Shown here piece after piece: positions 37,976 through 51,227 of a DNA stretch of 60,000 nucleotides. Every line of letters begins with the position of its first letter. Position 1 is the first letter of the stretch. This DNA comes from Apostichopus japonicus (taxonomy: Eukaryota; Echinodermata; Holothuroidea; Aspidochirotida; Stichopodidae): the NCBI RefSeq assembly GCF_037975245.1, contig NC_092578.1, forward strand, positions 19,321,321-19,381,320, in the 5' to 3' direction. A program made the translations under genes and the position numbers. The notes under the pieces are model-generated. The model had not been told where the DNA came from, did no database searches, and saw nothing but the letters and a program-made list of their open reading frames with translations.

Positions 37976-40900
37976 ATGATGTTTCATTTGAAGTTTATTC
38001 TTAGTCTGTATGTGTGTGTAAGTTGTACACTTTTTACGGTATCATCAGGCAATCCCCCAGTGTCTCGATGTGACGAATGGAATAATGACGTTATGGATTG
38101 TTGCAATGGCGACTTTGAAAGTAAGATATCTTTAACTCTTCGCCGTAGTTTTTAAGACTTCGATATTCTCAGTTAAAGGTCTATGTCCTACTATGACAAC
38201 TTAAAGAAGGGTTGTTGAATAATGTTATTTTATCTCCTTTTCAATGCGTGTGAATATACTGCAGTTGTCTACATTGCCGGTTTTTGCATAGATTATATAC
38301 TCGGTCTTTAATGCAGACATTCTCCTATAGTTTTGCCACCACATTAAAATCAATATGTAATTAATTAGAATAAAATTATGGAATTAATAAATATATGAAT
38401 AAATCAATTTATTATATGAAACCTGAAACAATATGGAGGATATGAGCCTATAACAAAGTAATTTAATAAACTTCAAAGCAATAACCAATATGCTGAAATT
38501 TTGAGACGATTTTTGGCGATTTTTAAAGGGTATAATTGAACGTACAGATGTTGTAAAGATAAAGAGACTGAAAAGTGAGATAACACGCAGAGAAGCACTT
38601 AATAAATTACATGTTTTATTGTCGATATGTTAATTTATCTAAACCTCATATTTCCTCACCTTTCATATTGCTGTAAAGTATCTGGTCCGGTTCTATACCA
38701 AAGATATTCTAAACATATAGGCCTATCGCGGTTATTCTTTAGAAAAGGGTTCTTAGACACATATTATGCTGTGCACCACGAAACTTAACCAGTCGTCTGT
38801 GTTGCTTCCTAGAACTTCCTCAAATTGCATGACCTAAATATATATGAGTCTAGTTACATTTTACTTTACTTTGAACAAACCTGCCTCCAAGTTCTTTTTC
38901 TTCCTTTCACACGTCAACCATTCTGTTCATAACGACCATACCAGACAATCTAGCCAACTTCCTATTGTTTTCGTTGGTAAAGATGTTTACAAAGAAGTCT
39001 CAAATATCGCTTTATTATGATTTAGAAGACATCACTGCATCATAATTATCAGTTAAGTCCGTCAGTTTCGCGCCTCCGAGGAAAGGCTAATTACTGCGAT
39101 ATTTTATTAATAATTATTATTTGGGTGCGAGGTATACGTTGTGGTAGGAGGGTGTGGTAGGGGAGCAGGTTTATACTTTTTGTTGCTGATTTTGTTTATT
39201 ATTTTGTCTGCTTTCTCCGAGAATGCACTTGCTTTTCAAGCCCAAAGAGTACTTCCTTTCGCATCATTTGATTTTTGATATTAGAACATAAAACTATCTG
39301 TCATTATGTTTATATTTTGTTGTGGTAAAACAAGTAAATGAAATGATATATTACTCGCGGCGAGTAGTCAGAAGGATTGGGGTTTAAAAAAAAACACAAA
39401 AAACTACTCCTCTTCCAGCGGTCTTGTCATCAAAATCGCAAGTGTCATTATCGAATAAACGGTGAACTATGTGGCGGGTAATGAGGAGAGGGGGGGGGGG
39501 GGGGGATACGGTTTGCCAATCAAAGCCCGTTTGTGTAAGTTCTATATATCTACTTAATGCTGTTAATGTACCTTCCCCAGCCCCAGCCCCAGCCCCAGCC
39601 CCAGCCCCAGCTCCAGCGACCCTTCAACCTTGTGATTCTCCATATATGTATACCTAATAATATTAATATAATCCTAATGGTGTTTATGTTCATACTCTAG
39701 ATTTTGTTGAAGATGCGTCAATAAGCGTGAATTACACGGTCGTAAAGCAGGAGAAGGATCAACGAATCCCGTGGCGTCTCGATGCCCACGTGACCTGGGA
39801 CCATCCAATTGGAAACGGTATGTCGGTTTGCTAAAAATGAGAGTGAAAGAGGATCGCACTTTGATAGATCCACTGTAGCAGTTGCAACCAAAACTGTATC
39901 TGATTTTTCGTTCCTTTCTGTTGAAATATTCACAACCATAACTATATTTTATTTAATATATATATTATATATTATTTCTTTCAGAGACATTTGTGTATGC
40001 AGTTAACATGAACTACACCATCACTCCATTTCAAGCACTCCAAGGTCCTACCGTCCAGCCATTTCAAGGGACATGCCGAGAAAACCTGTACAAATACTTC
40101 CCTCCTACATCGTGTTTTATTCCTGAAGATGAAAACTGGGCAATCGTTGTAAGTAACAACGCTTTTGTCAACCTAGCAAGAGGGGACCTTGTGTAGTTGG
40201 CGAGGGGCGGGGGGGGGGGGAGAGGTTGGGGAGGGAGACGGGTAAGTGTCGGTTTATCAAATCGGTATGAATGAAGAGTCTATTGGGTTCCTCAAGGTTA
40301 AGAATCCCGTCAGCACTTCTAGATGGGACATACCAAGTTTCCAGTTTCGGGATAAATGGAGTGGGCGGGATGGTATTAGTTGGCACAGGGCACCAGAAGG
40401 TGAGAGACAACAGTATACTGTAATTTCGGCTCATTTACGTTGTCTTTAACCTCTTTTAAGTTTGGTGTTCGAGGACACCCGGCAGTACATATATGTTGGT
40501 GATTGCGCATTACTTTTCAACCCTGTAAACTTGAATGCGATTTGCGTTACACGTATGGCGTTCCACACTACAAGGGGCAGTATCTCTTTGGGATTGTTCT
40601 CGGGTTCTGTCTTTGAATTTAGTCTTCTTCATGTTTTTTTTTTTTCTTGAGCAGAACGGAACATCCTTGACGGTGTCAAACCTCACGTTTGGTTTCCAAT
40701 ATCGATTCCAGATTCGTATTTTTGGCAATGGCAGTGTACTCTCGGCATATCTGACCTGTAACAGTGAGGAGATGTTCCATACTCCAGGTTCGTCAATCAC
40801 GTCATCGATGCAAAGATGGCAATAGGGAAAGTGGAGCTGGGGCACAGGACAAAATGACGGTTAAACGGTTGATTGTTTTCTATTGTGAACCCAGCAACGT

Positions 40901-43610
40901 TCGGTTAAATCTTTTAGCGTTTAACCGGATACAGAAAATTCGCCCCCCCCCCACCCCACACCCCAGATATTTTGTATGCTGTAGTCTATGATGTTAAGTA
41001 ACAATGTCTCTATATAATTTATATATAATAGATCAATTATGTTGTCTTCTCACATACAGATTGTTACGCGTCCACGAATGATGAAGATTTTTGCCGAAAT
41101 AAGGGTAAAAAGTTTTCAAATTACGTAACATAGACAATTTTTATGTGCATGTTGTTATTTAGCAGTACGGTATATTAACTTACCTCTGAAGTTGCCTAAA
41201 GTGCTTCGCCTGTTGCATCACATTTTCTTCCAATGCTAACAAAGTCTCTTTGTATAGTATATCCCTTAAAGCTGTGTTAATGTATGTCTAGATCCTGTGT
41301 CACGTGTTAGAAGTTTTAGTACCGTCATGTTTCCGGGTTGTGCCACAATATCTGCAGGGTGAAAATTTCAGGTGGTCACTCTTCTGTTGTAAAGTAGACC
41401 TGGTACACACCTTTCCAGAACAATTCAAAAAAATCCAAAGTAGTATTCTTTAAATATTTCTCTTTATTTATCTAACAATATTCTATCTGACATCATCTTG
41501 TTTCTCAGCTACTGTACTAAGCAGTGCACCAGTTAATCTAACCGTTCCATCCGGAGAGAGGGAAACAAAAGACGACGGAGAAGAAATTTGGACCCTTTTA
41601 TTAGAATGGAAGATGCCACTATCTGTAAATGGATACATACCATCGTACTTAATCCTAGTAACAAATAGGAAAGACCCTCCCACACCAAAGATTCTGGTAG
41701 GTTTTTTTTTTCTTTCTTTTTAATTGTGTATTTTTCGTTGCCTTGAAAACGGAATTATAATGACCATCAAAATAAATAATAATAAGAAACAGTTATCACA
41801 AAATAAAATAAATATCATGGACTATAAAAACAAATTCTTGTAAATATCAAGGCACCTCTGTAGTACTAAAGGATATATTTTGTCTCTCCCCGAGTTGATT
41901 TTTATAAACTCGAATATTAGGTGACGTTCCGTTTGTATACGTGTTTTTACGTCAAGCCCGGTTTTAACAAAGACTATACGTGTAACATGTATTCCCTACC
42001 AAGTGTAGCGTATAGCATCCAACACTTGACGTATAACTTTGTCATAAACAGAAAATTACAGTCAAATTGTCTTCCAGCTCCATGCAGGCTCTATATTGGA
42101 TGACATTTCTGAGAGAGTATCTTATCGATGCTCGACGCTATATGTCTAAGAGTCAAAATATAGCAAAATATAAAGATAATTAACCTATCTATTCCATTTT
42201 TGATCTCTCATAGAACTCTTCATTATCCGTGGATGGCCTGTTCCAGTACAACGTTAGCAGTGTAGTACGGCAGGAAGATGAATTTGAGATTCAAGTGAGA
42301 CATCAGAAAATATTAAATAAAGCTTCTTGAGTTGATTTTGACAATTCTAATGCTAACATATTTCTAATGCTAAAATCCCATATGAATTCATTTAGTTTCA
42401 CTAAATGGACCTTCACTTCAAACTAATCACGTAAAAATTGAACTCTTCGTGAATATTGTGTGTCTAGATGACAAAATGTTCGGAAAACCGAATTGAATGA
42501 TTAGCTGTACTGGCTCGCTAACTTTCATATCAGTGAATTTAAGTGTTTCATGAACAGAAAAATAACTACATATGAAGTGTCCAATTTTATACACTAACCT
42601 TTTGTAAGATATTTAGATTTGGATACGTGTGCATATGAGTTATTTTATTAGTTTGCTAATAAAATAAATACATTATATATTACACATGGAGCGAAATGAG
42701 CTATCGCTTCGTTAACATAAATAATTATAAAGTATGCGTGTATATTCTTCCCCTTAGGTCACTCCGTTTGTTGCTGTATCAGCGTCTGTTGGGGCAATTG
42801 CAGGACCTTCAAGTATCATCAGGATAAACCCAGATAATCTTATAGGTAGGAACCGCCCTCCCCCACCCAACCCCCACCCCCTGCACGAACCTCGACTCAA
42901 CCCACTATCTCTATGGAGGTTAATAGCCTTTACAAGTTATTGGTAGACGTTTGGATTATATAAATTAAAAAAAAAAGTTTAATTCTATGTCGCATTGAAC
43001 GAAGATACTACTTTGTGTTCAGTTATGACGTCACATCTGTTTGTCTCAAGTTCCCCTTTTTTATACAAAACATGTCAACTTGAAATGAAAACGATGCAAT
43101 GGAACTGGAGCAAATTTTGCCATGCAGGATGCTCAAGGTAAGGTATTAATCTTTCAAGAGTCACAAATTAGTGTACAAATTACAAAATTGTAATTTTCAA
43201 AACATTGATTTGCTGTTTGGGAACCTTGTGTTTTTTGTAGGAAAGGTTAATAAATAAACTGATGATAAAAATCTATTTTCAACTGTCTTTCAGAAGAAAC
43301 GATACGTAAAGAGATAACTACGCCGCCTTCACTTGCAAAAACGACCAACAAGCAAGGTGAACCCTCTAAAATTGATTTACTTATTCTTTCCTGAAGGTTG
43401 TAGTGTCGGAAACGTTTCAAATATCAATTCGTGTGACAATGCATGTGCTCCTGTTTAATGGACGTCTAGATATGAATGTTTGACTTCACTAGGTACATTA
43501 TATAGGGATTTTCCCAGACAATGGTTAACCTTTGGTGTGAAGATTATTTGAATTGTGGTATGGCCTTAACTCTCAGCATTATTCTACATGGTGTATATAT
43601 ATATAAATAA

Positions 43611-43655
<45 letters not shown>

Positions 43656-46600
43656 GCGAGTTGCGTATAAGTACCTTCAGGAGCTGCTGCGCCAAGGGTT
43701 AGATGAGGCCCTAAAGCGAGCACCTAACACTTTGCAACGTAGTGTGCTGTCACGGTATACATTTTGTTTGTTTTTAAGACTCTGGGCTCGAGATTTTTCC
43801 CAACTCTGATACACCACATTGTATACAGTAATATAATTTATTGTTTCTAATCAACTTTCCGACGTCGATTTTGCCATTATTTTACTTGCAACGACTGAAG
43901 ACGTTCCTGTTTGATTTTGTTGCCAGGTATCGTTTTTTTTACAGGTGATCCACCAGAAACAAAATCGATTTGGGACGACTTCATGTTGTGGTTCATCTTG
44001 GGTGGATCTGTCTTTTTTATCTTAATTATCCTCGCTATAATTACTGTCTCGGTTACAGTAGACAGACTATGTAAAGGAGTAGTAAATAAGCCACCAGTTG
44101 AGCGGTTTTTTCCTCACGTACAAGTTCACAGTGTTGATGAAGGTAAGTCTCCTGTTATATCGTCTTTGTTACAAGATCAAAACAGTTGTTACGAGCTGTG
44201 TGGAATTGGCCCTGGAATTTTGTTCCATGCCCTCCAAAAGTGGGACAAGATCTGCTATAGTTTCTTGTTGAAATTTTTCATTAAGTGGCTCCATACATTG
44301 CCTGTAGGTTTTACAATTTAACATTTGAAGCTGATATGTTTTTGAACAAAATGATGTGTACTTGAAGCCAACGGTAACTTAACATATCAATTTATTACAA
44401 ACGTAAATATAGATTACTTTTATTTAAACAATCATTTTCTGTTAAGTAGAATTTAACTATCAATCTCAAGTCAAAAATTTACAAGACCCAGTTTTCTACT
44501 CTCACTTATTCTAAATATGAAAACACACACACACTTCCATGAATGCTTTACTGCACAGCATACATCGAAATTGTACCGTTTTAAAAGGGTCGACAAAACC
44601 TATAGGTGGTATTTCCTCGATTTAGTTAAAGTACCATTTTACTCCTTCTGTGTTTGTAGTTACTGAACGCAAGTATCGAGTAGAAGATGAGTTTAAGGAT
44701 AAAGAAATCGTGGACTACAAACATATCGAGCAAGGCGAAATTCTTGGCAAAGGAGCATTCGGCATTGTAAAGAAGGGCAGAGCATTGTTGCCAGGGGCAA
44801 CCATATGGACCGACGTAGCTATCAAGACACCGAAAACTACAGGTGATCTTATGCAAATACTTCGCTATGGCCATATTTAAGAGAGGGAGATATAAGGGAT
44901 GGGGTGGGGGGGGGGGGGCAGTGAAGGAAGTGGGAAGTGGTGCAGTCACACAAATTACGATCCTGGTTGGAAAAGCCATCATGATCCAAAGCAGCAATAC
45001 ACAGCCATGATGTTTCGTAAAGTAACGATCAATGTTCGATCGATTGGGTTATTCTTGATATGCATTTAAATTACCACAAATACCCATAAAAAAAGATCAT
45101 TTTAAGCTGTCAAACAATGCTTACATATAATATGTGTACGTTATTAAAGTTTTTAAAACGATGTGGTAATTTTATATGTACCTCCAACATATTTAATGTC
45201 TCTGTATCTTGTCAATATGGAAAGGCGAAATAAGGTGTTCGTCCTGGTGGATGGGGGGGGGGGGGGGGAAGGTGCCAACACTTTTTGAGGGGCAGTGGGA
45301 CATGTGGCTTTGATTTGAGAGAGAGACACATAATGTGGGTACCACAGACCTTTCGGACAGAATAGATCTTCATTTACATTAAATACCACAACATTTTCTT
45401 ATTTGAATGGTAGAACTATATTAAAATATTTTTTTACTTTTCTTTTTAAAAATAAGGTCAATTTTTTCATTTGAAATAATGTTAAAGAGTACTATGTTAT
45501 TATCAACATGGTGCGCCCTCTTTTCATACGAAAAGGGACATATTTCGTTTTTCGAAGCGGAATCTTGCTTTCTTTCGTCAGTTAATTTTAACCCTTTGAC
45601 CTTACGTTACAGGCTCATCATCATCATCTCAAGCTGGGATTATCGAGGACTTTAAGAATGAGATACGATTGATGATTGAACTGGGTAAACACCAACATAT
45701 CATTTCGGTGCTTGGTTGTTGCACTGTAGAGGAACCATACATTCTCATTACAGAATATATGATGTATGGAGATCTACAAAAATTCCTGCAAAAGTGTTAT
45801 GACGTAAGCTATGAATACATTTATACAATTCATTCATTGGAAATTGAAAATGTTTAAAAAGATTTGGGGATCACAGCTAAATTGGTCCACCTTTAAGACT
45901 CAAGATATACGACAAGTACAATCAGTGACGAGACCAAACAACAAACAAGGCCGCCGACAGGACAGGATTGAAATTGATAGTTGCATGGTGACTTCCGTCG
46001 AAGAGCAGAGTATACGTTAGCAAATCAAGAGAATTATTGGAGCAAAACATTTGATGCAAATAACGATTGTAACCAGAATATTTCATTTAAGAAAGCATCA
46101 AGAATCTATTAGCATATTAACCGCGGTTTAATGATATATCACGGTATCTTCAGGCTCGGATTGATATGTAAGAATTGCCAACTCTCCCGGTTTCATCGTG
46201 GGTCTCACCGTCTTTCAAGCAATCTCACGCTCTACCATTTTCGATGTGCCGAATATCTTGACAAAATTTGATTTTGATTTGTTTTCCGCCAAAATTGCGA
46301 CCGGGGAAATAGGTCTCGCGTATATCTTTTACCTGCGTAAGGAACGTGAAGAAAACCACTTCTTTTCGGGATGTAATTTTATGACATGTTTTTGCTACTG
46401 TGTTCTGCAGCGCTATAGCACTATTGCGACAAGTATATACGTTGACTATATACACAGAGGTGACGTCACGACGTGTAAAAACCCCAAATGCACATGTGTC
46501 ATGTTACTTTTTATCGCTTTCTTGCTATAGGTGGGTTTTTGCCCAAATCTCCCAATTTTATTCCCTTTATCTCCCAATAGTTTGGGATGAAAAATTGTAA

Positions 46601-49109
46601 AATCTCCCTATATTTGTGTAAGACAGTTTGGCAAGTGTATGCGCATGTTGAAAATTATATTTCGAAATCATGAGTTTTCTTAAATATGTTTGTTTGGTTT
46701 TTATTTGTTCACAGCAAACCAATGGCGATAGAGACCCAATTTACAAACTTGAGACGTTGCACCAACTGCAGATAGCTTTGCAAATTGCTGATGGAATGGT
46801 AAGCCCTTACTAAGACCTCTCCACCTTTGAAACACTCGGATGTTAACAGCAAGATCGGCATTACCTCTTCCAAACCCCTCACCTATAATGCTATACTGAA
46901 CGACCACACTGATCACCAATTAATCAAACCTTTAGACATTTGTACAGCAGAGTGATAGATGGATTGTCATCTGCATGTCCCTCTGTCTCCACCTGTCTCC
47001 ACCTCTCGCGTTCTCTCCCTCTCCGTCCCTCCGTCCCTACCTACCTCCCTGTCTATACTGAGCCATCTCTAACTCCCTGCATCTATAAATCACTCCTTTC
47101 TGCCTCTGTGTATGTTATTTCTATACAGAATTACGTGTCCTCTACTCGATTTTTCCATGGTGACCTCGCTGCTAGGAATATTCTAGTCGGAGAAAATCTT
47201 TTAGTCAAGATAACCGATTTTGGTTTAACCGATGATTTGTACCAGAAAGGGTATACCAGATTAAGTGACCAGAGACGCCCTATAAAATGGTATGGTCCAG
47301 AATCGATTACGGATAAGTACTGTACCTTGAAAACTGACATGTGAGTTGATGACGTTTTTTTCAAGTTTTTTTTTCTTTTCAAGTTTACGTTCGATCGAGC
47401 TGCACTGGGATATATGTGACGTCATAAGGCAGAATTGGTCTCATTATACCTGAATGTAAAAGTTCAATGCCGGATCCAGGGTTCTTGGAAGAGGACAATT
47501 TGTATATGACACAACAACTAAAATCCATTATGCAGGAAACAACATTTTTCTCTAAGTTGGATTATGTGGTTCGTAACTCGCTTAGGAGATAAACAGTTGT
47601 AACCACATTGGTTCCAAATTGGTTCGTCATGTCTAGCCCCCATTTATGCTAGGAATTCCAAATAATGGTTAATCCTGTTCAAATGTCAACAGTGTTTTAC
47701 TGCCACTCCAAAAAACAATTTTTCGTCACTGAACATCCTGCTAAATACTTCCACACTTTTCGATTTCTTGGAATAACTGGCATGTTTAGAACACACCCAC
47801 TTTTCACAAGTTTTGACAAATTTTGGCACTGTTTAAAGTTGGCCGAATTACTCACTGCACAAGCCGTACGATAAATGAATGAATGACGAAGTATTATTGT
47901 TAGTGGTTGAGATTACCACTTTTGTGGGTTATCATTGAAATGCGTTTTTGTTTCACTTTCTCCGCGCTGAAACAGATGGTCCTTTGGAGTCGTGCTTTGG
48001 GAAATTTTTACTTTTGGGAAACAGACACCTTACAAAGGTATGAGTGTCAATGAGCTTGTACATCGGCTGGTGAAAACCGATTACCGGTTACCGAAACCAC
48101 CAAGCTGCCCACCTATCGTGTAAGTTCAATGTGTACACACAAGGGTTTTTATAGTATCAGTGTAAATATATAATATTCATGTAGCAGATATCACATGTCA
48201 CTATTGCAGGGTAAACAAACACATTCTACGCTGATATAGTTAAAGAAAATACAAACTATGGAACGTTAAAAGGGACATTACTTTGGATACAGCTATAGAT
48301 ATGTACTTAGAAGTCATTGTGTGACATGGCTGTATACTGTTACGTATGAAATAACATTATTCCGTCCTCCACTATCAAGAAGTAGAAGAAGAAGAAGAAG
48401 AATAAATAAAGATGATATAAAGTATAGAGAAAGAGTTTCATGCTTTTTTCGTTCATTTTAATGCAGGTATACTGTCATGTTAGCCTGTTGGGCATTAGAA
48501 CCGAGCAAAAGACCAGGGTTTGAAGACCTATACGACACTTTGCATTACATCATAAATGAAATTGGAGATCATACAAATTATATACTTACCGATTCCGAGG
48601 ATGACGCCACCAAACCGTCTCTGAGACATTCTAGTTCATTACTGAGTCTCATATCATCCCAAGTAAGTATACATAGTCTATACATTGTAAATAATGATCA
48701 TGCAATGCATATTATGCAATTCGTTACCGAGGGCGTGCTATTCCTCAGGACGAAACCCTACAGTAACAATATTATTGAAATTCCTGTGATAGTGAGTGAG
48801 GGCGCACTCGAAGACGATTTTTTTTCACAGCACTAGCGAAGGGACGTGCTATAGGTATACGTTCATCATATTGTCTTGAATAAGACTTCATTAGAATCTG
48901 TTATGAAGTACTTTCTCTTCATCATTCATCCTATACAGAGTGAATCAACTTATTCCACCTATTCAAGTCGACTTAGTAGCAGCACAGACAGTGACATAAC
49001 AAGCGACGAACAGTTCTCTGATTGCTCTTTCAAAACCAACAGCGACTTTGCCGGGACTTTCGATCTAACCGTTATGGAACCCATATTAGAAGATCCAGAG
49101 ATTTCCTGA
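37976..49109 (+). CDS. Receptor tyrosine kinase with FN3-like ectodomain
   Basis: Seventeen exons join in phase to 800 codons plus stop: 37976-38120, 39701-39817, 39985-40148, 40655-40787, 41060-41104, 41509-41696, 42214-42294, 42758-42845, 43294-43356, 43945-44142, 44660-44842, 45613-45803, 46715-46798, 47129-47340, 47976-48119, 48467-48662 and 48939-49109. The start [17 protein letters not shown] is a signal peptide. Two FN3-like regions follow (about 60-186, with [10 protein letters not shown] and [12 protein letters not shown]; about 205-318, with LLLEWKMPL and FEIQVTPF), then a TM segment at ~355-379. Kinase: G437-K-G-A-F-G, VAIK (K463), alpha-C E485, HGDLAARN (D572), DFG (D590), WYGPESI and [11 protein letters not shown]. 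All catalytic residues are present, but HRD is HGD and the usual WMAPES is WYGPES. The tail is Ser/Thr-rich. It resembles the Tie/FGFR/VEGFR branch in general character, but I assign no orthologue. A SINE sits 109 bp after the stop. Confidence 0.9.
38121..39700. other. Intron 1 of the receptor tyrosine kinase
   Basis: No extra exon is supported. It holds a poly-G run near 39491-39506 and a (CCAGCC/CAGCCC)n tract at about 39576-39617 close to the acceptor of exon 2. Confidence 0.7.
43590..43652. repeat. (TA)n microsatellite
   Basis: A TA tract with 'aataaataaatat' interruption in intron 9 of the kinase gene. Confidence 0.95.
45804..46714. other. Kinase-gene intron 12 with a probable interspersed element
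   Basis: Between about 46170 and 46600, stretches such as 'gccaactctcccggtttcat' near the left end and 'aaatctcccaattttattcc' near the right end look like the margins of a dispersed element. Neither terminal repeats nor a second copy could be shown in this window. Confidence 0.3.
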
Positions 49110-49217
49110 ATTCCTCGTTGCCCCGAGCTCTGTAGTTCTTGTCAGTTTCCACGCAATCTATTGAGATGGGATTAACTATCTAACGGAGGGAATAATTTTC
49201 CCCTTTGCAAATGAAAA

Positions 49218-49479
49218 GGCGGAGTGTATAGCCTAGTGGTTAACGCCGGCGTCTCCCAGTCATGAGATCCCCGGTTCGATTCCCCGCCGACAGCAATGTG
49301 TGTCGTCTGGCAAGGGTGTTGTTCAATAACAACTTCCCGACATGGACGTTAAATGGATGTGTGCCGAGAGATTGGCTTCGGTCAGCTTGCGAGTCTACAA
49401 GCCTCCATGGCTTCTTTCGCGAGTTCCTGCTTGCGGGAAGATCACATATACATACATACATACATACATACATACATAA
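49218..49479 (+). mobile_element. tRNA-derived SINE, copy 2
   Basis: It has the same head, body and tail as 13639-13877, with only scattered differences (for example tccccgccg for tcccgccg) and a longer (CATA)n tail ending about 49479. It lies just after the stop codon of the kinase gene, in the same orientation, and is therefore probably transcribed within its 3' UTR. Confidence 0.92.
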
Positions 49480-51227
49480 GTGTTTCATTGTCTACGATCA
49501 AAATATCTTTTGATATCTCATACCCCGCAGCCACAAGTGAAGCACCGTTACACATATTGAGTTTGATAATAATAATAATGACATAATGTAAATACATTTG
49601 ACTCTGTACTCAGTCTTTGCATTTTAGTATCATTTCAGTTTGATAGCTCGATGGGTTCTGATATTGTGCGACTCATACCCGTATATGAGCCATCGAGACG
49701 GGCCTTTACCCTGTAAATGTCTTATATGAATAACTTTCATGTAGTTTGGAACGATACTTATATAATGACAAAGATCAAACTGATAGAACAGTATTCGACT
49801 GATGTTATTTTCTGTTGGTAAAATCCCCACAGTATGATATGCAATCATGCATGGTGCAATAAAGTATAGAAAAATAACAAAGAAACCGAATGAAAAGAAA
49901 AAGATAAACAAACAGAAAGCGTTTATAAAATCGACAGTGCATACAACTTTATGAAGGTTATGTGTAGGTTACATGCTTGCGTGCTAATGGCGTGCAGGAA
50001 TTGTTTGTAATCACTTGTAAAAATAGCCCCCAAACCCCTGAACTTGTCGCCGGGCGGACAGAGAGGTGAACGGAGTGGTGGTGGTGGGGGGGGGGGTATC
50101 TGCTTGTACTCTTTTTTCTTCAGTCCATTTGCTGTTTCATTACGACTCGGGAACGAATTCATAATATAGTACGCCACCACATAAATGCATACTGCTATTT
50201 CGCTGTTAATGATTCTACAGTACTATTCTAAAAAGTTACACAGGCCTTATATTACATGGTGACTCAGTGGCAGACTGGCCACACGGACATTTGGGCAATG
50301 CCCGCTGGGCCGGTGGCCCGGTGGGCTGGGGAGCCTGGTAAAAATTACAGCCCATATTCACAGTAGTTAATAGAATACAGACAGGCTGTGTAGAAATATA
50401 TTTTTAACTGTGGGAATCACCATTTTGCATCTAGGCAGTCCTTAACTTCAAAAAAATCTCCCCTCCCATTAGACCCTTCCCACAGGACGGCGATCACTAT
50501 GTAAGTAGCATATCAATGAATAATGGGCCCGTCTAGGTGGAAAATGCCCGGGTCGGTTTTAAGACCCAGTCCGCCCCCGTTGGCACTACTTATGTTTAGT
50601 TAGAAAAAGCTGTAGTTATATACCTATATGAAAAGGGGGGGGGGGGAGGGGAGGGTCAACTGCCATCCACTACAAATAAAAGATGACTAACATTTTAAGC
50701 AGTTTGAAGGTCATTATAGTGTAATGGTTCTTAGCCCCCAAACTGCAAAACGTTTTCAAAGAGTACTTTCCTGAAGACTCGGGTTCGCACCTTATGACTC
50801 TCAGATATTGTGGTCTGATAAGTAAGCAAGAAAACAATATCTTTCCAATTGCCTCGAAAATTGCGTGACCCTATTTTATTTTTTGAGAAGAGGAATTTAC
50901 TTTTGTCCGCTGTTAGTGTATAAAAGGTGAATAGTGAGGCAAGCTGCTTGAATATTACTGTGGGATAAGGGAATTTACCTAGGTCACGCAGAATGACGTC
51001 ACAATAGATTACCATATTTTTACACGGCGACGAGGACTTTAATAGTGCATATTTGTTAATCACCGGTGCACATGTATACTGTACAATACAGTCACGCACG
51101 CCGTACATGGACAGCAGTGTATACTTATCACATAACAACCCGATCGTTCTTCCGGAGCACAGACACAGCAGTGAACACTAAATTTTGCAGTGTTACCTGA
51201 AACTGGGACGAAAAGTTTTCCGAAATC
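49480..51227. other. Intergenic: kinase 3' flank to citrate synthase 5' UTR
   Basis: A late poly(A) signal candidate (caataaag) lies at about 49858. A candidate hAT-like element lies at 50265-50582. Poly-G runs lie at about 50085 and 50635. The transcription start of the citrate synthase gene should lie shortly before 51228. Confidence 0.5.
50265..50582. mobile_element. Candidate non-autonomous hAT-like element
   Basis: The left end 'cagtggcagactggcc' and the right end 'cccagtccgcccccgttg' (reverse complement 'caacgggggcggactggg') share a CAGTCC/GGACTG terminal core. GC-rich subterminal segments (cccgctgggccggtggcccg and aaaatgcccgggtcgg) contrast with the AT-rich surroundings. No clean 8-bp target duplication is seen. 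Confidence 0.4.

Noticed and set aside
47129-47340. Pseudokinase
   Set aside because: HGD keeps the catalytic Asp, and the Lys, Glu and DFG residues are all present. Only the HRD arginine is changed.
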